A stretch of 64,000 nucleotides of DNA from an uncultured Clostridia bacterium (GTDB lineage Bacteria; Bacillota; Clostridia; Peptostreptococcales; Anaerovoracaceae), in assembly GCA_934281605.1 (NCBI GenBank), contig CAKQXD010000004.1:124001-188000 (forward strand). Reading direction: 5' to 3'. Numbering within the stretch: the first letter of the stretch is position 1; each line of letters opens with the position of its first letter. The notes beneath the pieces are model-generated. The model did not search any database, had not been told where the DNA came from, and saw nothing but the letters and a program-made list of their open reading frames with translations. The translations under genes and the position numbers were made by a program. This document shows positions 59,864 through 64,000 of the stretch, piece after piece.

Positions 59864-60695
59864 TCAATTCTCATTAAACAGCGGAGATAAAGTATCCGCC
59901 TGTTCCTGCAGGACTTTCAGCACATATTTATCAAAGTGTCTGGCATCCTGCGTTTCCGATCCGAACTCGTAGGTTTCCTGCCCGTAGTCCATCACATCGA
60001 ATCCCGGGATGGCCTTGCAGGCGCTCTTGGTTCGATAAGACACTGCATCTGCCAGAGAGAAGCTTACGCTGCCTTTACTGTAAGACGCCCAGCTGCTGAT
60101 ATCCGTTCCCGTTGCTTCACTGGCGGTTCCCGCGGTCTGCGACTGAGCTTCCGCCTTTGTGACCTTGGCTGCGCCATCCACATACTGTCCGTACATTTCA
60201 TCGATGTACAGAGACAGGGACTCTCCGAAAATCTCTGACGGCACATGACCGCCGTCCCACTGCCACTCTACCTTAGCATCTGTCCCACTGTTCATCCAGG
60301 CGATCTGCATATTCATAGAAGAAAACAAGGACATATCCCCTTCCGATGCACCCATAACGATACGTGTCCATACAGGAGCCTCCGTCCCCATCGGTATCGA
60401 CGCCTTTGATATACGCGCCGGGAACATTGACGGAAACTCCCTGATAATCCGCCAGTTCCGGATTTGCGACCGCGCTGGTCACCGACATGGTCCAGGAATC
60501 CGACTGACTATCATAGCTCCAGGTCACTTCCTGATTCTTGGCTAAATTCAACGTGTTTTCAATTTCCTGCCGCTCCTCATCCGTCGTCGCAGGCAGACTG
60601 GTCTGTCTGGCGCCGCACGAAGCAAGCCCCAAACTAAATGCCGCCACAACCATCGCTGCAGCGGCAATCAGAATTACCTTATATCGTTTCTTCAT
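59864..60695 (-). pseudogene. Lipoprotein gene with a frameshift near 60386
   Basis: A start at 60695 (AAGGAGG upstream) gives a lipoprotein: MKKRYKVILIAAAAMVVAAF then SLGLASC (lipobox LASC). The frame runs to VPGAYIKGVDTDGDG and then ends in low-quality residues at 60273. A second frame from about 60390 continues with TEAPVWTRIVMGASEGDMSL down to 59864. Removing one G of the GGGG run near 60386-60389 joins the two into one 276-codon ORF (832 nt = 3x277+1), reading VDTDG-TEAPVW. The protein would be a secreted lipoprotein of unknown function, without hydrophobic segments after the signal. It may be a true inactivating mutation or a sequencing error. Confidence 0.65.
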
Positions 60696-60765
60696 CGCTG
60701 CTTCCTCCTTTTATGATCTTTATGAAAAGATACCAGAGAAAGCTTAAACAAACATGAAATATTCT

Positions 60766-62310
60766 TTATTTTTCGATCGGCTCCGTCTTCAGCACGAACT
60801 GGACGGAATTGATTTCCGTGTTCTTGGACGATACGAAGGACTTCACCTTCACATCTTTACCCGTCACGGACGATACCATCTCATCCACCACGTCGCTGAT
60901 CTGGGTGTCCAGACCGGCAGTCTTCTGACGGAACTGGGATGTTCCCGATTTCAGCTGAGCCGCACCGGTTGCTAGCTTGCCAGCCGCCTGATCCAGCTGC
61001 TTGGCTCCGCTCTGCAAAGAGCTTACACCCGACTGGAGCGTACCCAGATTCTTCTGCAAAGAAGCTGCTCCGGAAGCTGCACTGTTCACGCCTGCTGTAT
61101 AGCTCTTCAATCCGCTGTAGAACTTCCCGTACTGATCCAGGGAAGCCTTTACCTGCTGGACCTGAGAAGCAGCCTCACTCTGACCCGCAGCGGAAAGCTG
61201 CGCCGAAAGCGCCGTCAGAGTCTTTGCATAAGTGGACGGAGAGAGAGAAATGCTCGGCATTCCCGCCGCCGTCAGCATGGAGTTTATCTGGGACGCCGCG
61301 CTCTGACAGAGCTTCTCGTAAGTCGCCTCAGCACCCGCGTTCAGGTCGCTGCCCTTGCTGGAAAGATCGGACAGTCCGCCAGACAGATCCGCCGCGCCGG
61401 AGGAAAGCTGGCTGCTTCCCGACACCAGGTCGCCCGTCTTGTCGGTCAGCATTCCCGTCGCATCGTGGAGGGCACTTGCGCCATCGCTGAGAGAGCCTGC
61501 ACCGTCGTCAGCGCTGGCCACCGCATCGGTGATCTGCGAGATCTTTCCATCAAACGAAGACGTATCCACATCCAGATCCATATCCATGCGAACGCCGTTG
61601 ATCTGGATGGCGTCCATCTCAAAATCCGTTACATCCGCCGTCAGCTCCAGGTCCGCGCCTTTGCCCGGCAGGATGGTGTATGTGAACTGCTTCTGACCGC
61701 CGACATTGGCCTCCGTCGCGCCGTCCGCCTTGAAATTCAGGCACTTTGCAGCGTCGAAGCTATAGGTCGCCTGGAGGGCGAACCCGTCATAAAAGCTGGC
61801 GTCGCAGTCAGCGTTTTTCTTGATCTCTGTATGGATACGCAGGGTGCCGCTTTTGCCCGCAAGCTTGTCAGCGTCCACCCGCGCTCCATTGATATAATAG
61901 GTGATAGACACATCCCACGGCAGCTCCGAAGTCTTCATGCTGCCTTCATAATATAACCGACCCTTGTCCACCGTCACGGTGACTTTGCCATTCTTTTTCT
62001 TGATCTTGTCGGTGGTGGTCATGTTGCGGACGCTGCTGTAGCTGCCGTAATCCACGACCTTGGTCTTCTCAGAGAGGTCGAAGATGTTGACCGCGTTGAC
62101 CTCCTCTACGCTGCCATCCAGCGCCAGGTTGCCGTAGATGACCTCCTCCTTCGGCGTGTTGGATTCCGATACGCTCTTTGCGGCTTTCGTCTCGGCTGCA
62201 AAGGTTTCTGCCGGGGCTGCAAAGGCCACTCCCAGGCTTCCCGCTGCCAGCATCAGTGCTGCTGCGGCCGCCACGCTTTTCTTACCTGCTTTATATGAAA
62301 TCTTTTTCAT
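60766..62310 (-). CDS. Secreted helical-repeat protein (YhgE/Pip-like), partner of the MMPL exporter
   Basis: 514 residues. A signal peptide (KKSVAAAAALMLAAGSLGVA) precedes a mature N-terminal beta-rich domain (about 50-235; VSITYYINGARVDADKLAGK). The C-terminal half carries helical repeats with Gly-Ala-Ser spacing (SGAADLSGGLSDLSSKG, ASLQKNLGTLQSGVSSLQSG, KLATGAAQLKSGTSQF), the YhgE/Pip-type heptad pattern. Its ATG overlaps the MMPL stop by 4 nt (ATGA), so the two are coupled. It probably acts as a periplasm-like extracellular partner of the exporter. Such pairs are common in Clostridia. Confidence 0.8.
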   Translation of the reverse strand: MKKISYKAGKKSVAAAAALMLAAGSLGVAFAAPAETFAAETKAAKSVSESNTPKEEVIYGNLALDGSVEEVNAVNIFDLSEKTKVVDYGSYSSVRNMTTTDKIKKKNGKVTVTVDKGRLYYEGSMKTSELPWDVSITYYINGARVDADKLAGKSGTLRIHTEIKKNADCDASFYDGFALQATYSFDAAKCLNFKADGATEANVGGQKQFTYTILPGKGADLELTADVTDFEMDAIQINGVRMDMDLDVDTSSFDGKISQITDAVASADDGAGSLSDGASALHDATGMLTDKTGDLVSGSSQLSSGAADLSGGLSDLSSKGSDLNAGAEATYEKLCQSAASQINSMLTAAGMPSISLSPSTYAKTLTALSAQLSAAGQSEAASQVQQVKASLDQYGKFYSGLKSYTAGVNSAASGAASLQKNLGTLQSGVSSLQSGAKQLDQAAGKLATGAAQLKSGTSQFRQKTAGLDTQISDVVDEMVSSVTGKDVKVKSFVSSKNTEINSVQFVLKTEPIEK

Positions 62311-64000
62311 GATTCGATCTCCTCTCTTCTTCTCAAAAATTTCCGTCCTTCTTTTTTCGGGCTCGTCACGAACCGGTCAAACAGGTACAGCATGTCCGGC
62401 AGTACGAATACGACGATCGCCAGAGAAATCAGTGCGCCTCGCCCGATGAAAACGCCCAGCTGCGCCAGCAGACCGTTGGTCGAGATATAACCCAGCAGAT
62501 AGCCTACGACAGCCAGTGCACTGCCCGAGGTGAGGATGGACGGCAGCACCTGTGCGATAGTCTGTACCACGGCATCCTTCTTTTCCAGACTGCCCCGGTT
62601 TTCCTTGTACCGATCGGTCATGAGGATGGCGTAGTCTACCGTGGCTCCCAGCTGGATGGAACTGATGATCAGGTAGGCGATGTAGAATACGGTCGATCCG
62701 CCCAGAGCCGGCACCGACAGGTTGATCCAGATAGCGGTCTCGATACTGAGGACCAGGATCACCGGTAGCAAAGCCTTGCGCATCATCAGCAGCAGGATCA
62801 GGAACACCGCTCCGATGGCGATGAAGTTGACCCGCTTCATATCCCCCGTGACCGTATCCTTCAGATCGCAGGTGCTGACCCCCTCGCCTGCCAGCAGGTA
62901 TTTATCCGGGTAGTATTCCTGCGCCGTCTGACGGGTCTCCTTGACCAGATCAAAGGTTTTCGTTCCTTCGTAGGCCGCATCTACCGTCAGAACCATTCGG
63001 CTGTATTTATCAGATTCCAGCTTGGAAAGCGTCCCGGGATCCAGATATTCCGGCGGCACCTGGGCGCCTGCGTTATCTACATAAGAGAGTATGCTTTCTA
63101 TCTGCGGCATCTTCTGCAGCTTCTGGGAAAGCTCCGTTTCTTTCGCCGTGTTTCCCTTCGGGAGCATCAATACGTAAGAGTCCTTCTGGCCGAAGCTGTC
63201 CTCGATCTCCTGCGTTTCTTCTCCATATTGTGTCCCCGCACCGAAGATGTGAGACGACCCGAAATGGAAGTCGTTCTGATTGGAGAAGTGGAACACCGGA
63301 CCGATGATCAGCACGAAGATGCAGACCGCCGGGATGGTGATCCTTTGCACAAATCTGCCGAAGCCCTTGAAAGACGGCAGCAGCGACCGGTGAGTCGTCT
63401 TGTCGATCAGCTTGTAGGTCATGAGTACCAGTCCCGGTGTGAATACGAACACCGTGATCAGGCTGATGGCGATGCCCTTGGTCAGCACCAGTCCGATGTC
63501 CACGCCCAGGGTGAACTCCATGGTGACCAGTGCCAGGAAGCCGATGACCGTCGTCAGGCCGCTGGATGCGATGGAGCTTGTCGATCTGCAAAGAGCCTCC
63601 ACCATGGCTTTCTCCGAATCTTCAAATTCCCTGCGACATTCGGTAAACCGGTGGATCAGAAAGACCGAATAGTCCAGCGATACCGCCAGCTGCAAAATGC
63701 TCCCCGCCGCGTTGCTGACAAATGAAATCTCGCCAAAAATCAAATTGGTCCCCGCGTTGATGATGACCGCCACCCCGATGCCGATGAGGATCAGGAACGG
63801 TTCCGCCCAGCTCATGGTTGTCAGCAGCAGTACCAGCAGTACGAATGCCACCGCGATCCCGCTGATCTTGCTGATCTCGTGGATCGTGTTCTTCGTAGCG
63901 TATGCCGCCGATACGGCGCTGCCCGTCATATCGTTGTCATCTCCGATGATGTCCCGAATTTCGCTGACCGCGTCCAGTCGCTTCTCCTCTTCGATGGCCA
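62307..64000 (-). CDS. MMPL/RND-family exporter, C-terminal part (cut by window edge)
   Basis: At least 564 residues are in the window; the frame is open to the right edge, so the N-terminus is missing. It has the MMPL pattern of membrane helices around a large loop, with NAAGSILQLAVSLDYSVFLI and, in the second half, SIQLGATVDYAILMTDRYKE (the SLDYS and TVDYA repeats carry the proton-relay aspartates). The substrate is unknown; lipids or small molecules are usual for MMPL. It is followed, with a 4-nt overlap, by the secreted YhgE-like gene. Confidence 0.92.
   Translation of the reverse strand, partial: AIEEEKRLDAVSEIRDIIGDDNDMTGSAVSAAYATKNTIHEISKISGIAVAFVLLVLLLTTMSWAEPFLILIGIGVAVIINAGTNLIFGEISFVSNAAGSILQLAVSLDYSVFLIHRFTECRREFEDSEKAMVEALCRSTSSIASSGLTTVIGFLALVTMEFTLGVDIGLVLTKGIAISLITVFVFTPGLVLMTYKLIDKTTHRSLLPSFKGFGRFVQRITIPAVCIFVLIIGPVFHFSNQNDFHFGSSHIFGAGTQYGEETQEIEDSFGQKDSYVLMLPKGNTAKETELSQKLQKMPQIESILSYVDNAGAQVPPEYLDPGTLSKLESDKYSRMVLTVDAAYEGTKTFDLVKETRQTAQEYYPDKYLLAGEGVSTCDLKDTVTGDMKRVNFIAIGAVFLILLLMMRKALLPVILVLSIETAIWINLSVPALGGSTVFYIAYLIISSIQLGATVDYAILMTDRYKENRGSLEKKDAVVQTIAQVLPSILTSGSALAVVGYLLGYISTNGLLAQLGVFIGRGALISLAIVVFVLPDMLYLFDRFVTSPKKEGRKFLRRREEIES

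Noticed and set aside
2166..63595. CTGCAAAG as a simple codon-usage effect
   Set aside because: Copies occur in all three phases, on both strands and in intergenic DNA, and at a density codon choice alone should not give; a formal test is still needed.
1..64000. CRISPR arrays, insertion sequences, prophage, rRNA or tRNA genes
   Set aside because: No regularly spaced repeats, transposase, integrase, phage or RNA gene signatures were seen.

Overview
The window reads as chromosomal DNA of a Gram-positive, strictly anaerobic, amino-acid-fermenting member of the Clostridia. The grounds are the [FeFe]-hydrogenase maturases HydG and HydF, an indolepyruvate:ferredoxin oxidoreductase, a rubrerythrin fusion under a PerR-type regulator, a CBS/DRTGG-type family II pyrophosphatase, HrcA/CIRCE control, TTG and GTG starts with strong AGGAGG sites, and large signal-peptide proteins ending in TGD-helix-Arg tails. 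An Anaerovoracaceae/Peptostreptococcales-like placement is a guess. I see no rRNA, tRNA, insertion sequence, prophage or CRISPR array. Most genes lie on the minus strand.

Layout: 1-5.3 kb holds iorA (cut by the window edge), the pyrophosphatase, thrH, a SulP transporter and a DUF2752 protein. 5.4-8.1 kb has a DUF4190 membrane protein and a small accessory operon with one probable frameshift. 8.5-9.6 kb is rplM-rpsI with promoter, long leader and terminators. 9.6-14.2 kb encodes a 1509-residue repeat surface protein. 14.5-24.6 kb is metabolic and regulatory: brnQ, a cupin, a nuclease remnant, fabF divergent from a LysR gene, an acyl-CoA ligase, a sensor-kinase-like protein, and an ECF S-component overlapping an amidohydrolase gene. 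24.9-29.5 kb is the prfA-ywlC-rpiB-upp-tyrS operon. 29.6-33.3 kb is an lrgA-lrgB-GntR-HAD-kinase-LysE operon with a promoter and operator. 33.6-35.6 kb has a tiny transcription unit, rpmE and a lipoprotein. 35.8-38.6 kb is hydG-hydF. 38.7-42.4 kb is rho-yqhQ-prmC. 42.6-47.6 kb has two more surface proteins. 47.8-52.7 kb is an hslO-DUF1934-small membrane protein-DUF1846-AEC-hbd run. 52.9-57.8 kb has htrA, traX, a CIRCE-controlled dnaJ/cbpA with a structured leader, and a methyltransferase. 58.2-59.8 kb is perR with a flavin reductase-rubredoxin-rubrerythrin fusion. 59.9-64 kb has a frameshifted lipoprotein and an MMPL exporter with its secreted partner.

The most unusual signals are these. (1) The octamer CTGCAAAG/CTTTGCAG occurs about 56 times by eye, in coding and non-coding DNA and in both orientations, against about two expected by chance. 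(2) A CIRCE promoter is followed by a structured RNA and a terminator directly before the dnaJ ribosome binding site. (3) A self-contained promoter-terminator unit of about 80 nt carries a near-leaderless 12-codon ORF. (4) Low-complexity or repeat insertions occur inside otherwise conserved proteins (Rho, LysR, sensor kinase, DnaJ). (5) The usual rho/prmC/prfA gene cluster appears to be split by about 9 kb containing the hydrogenase maturases.
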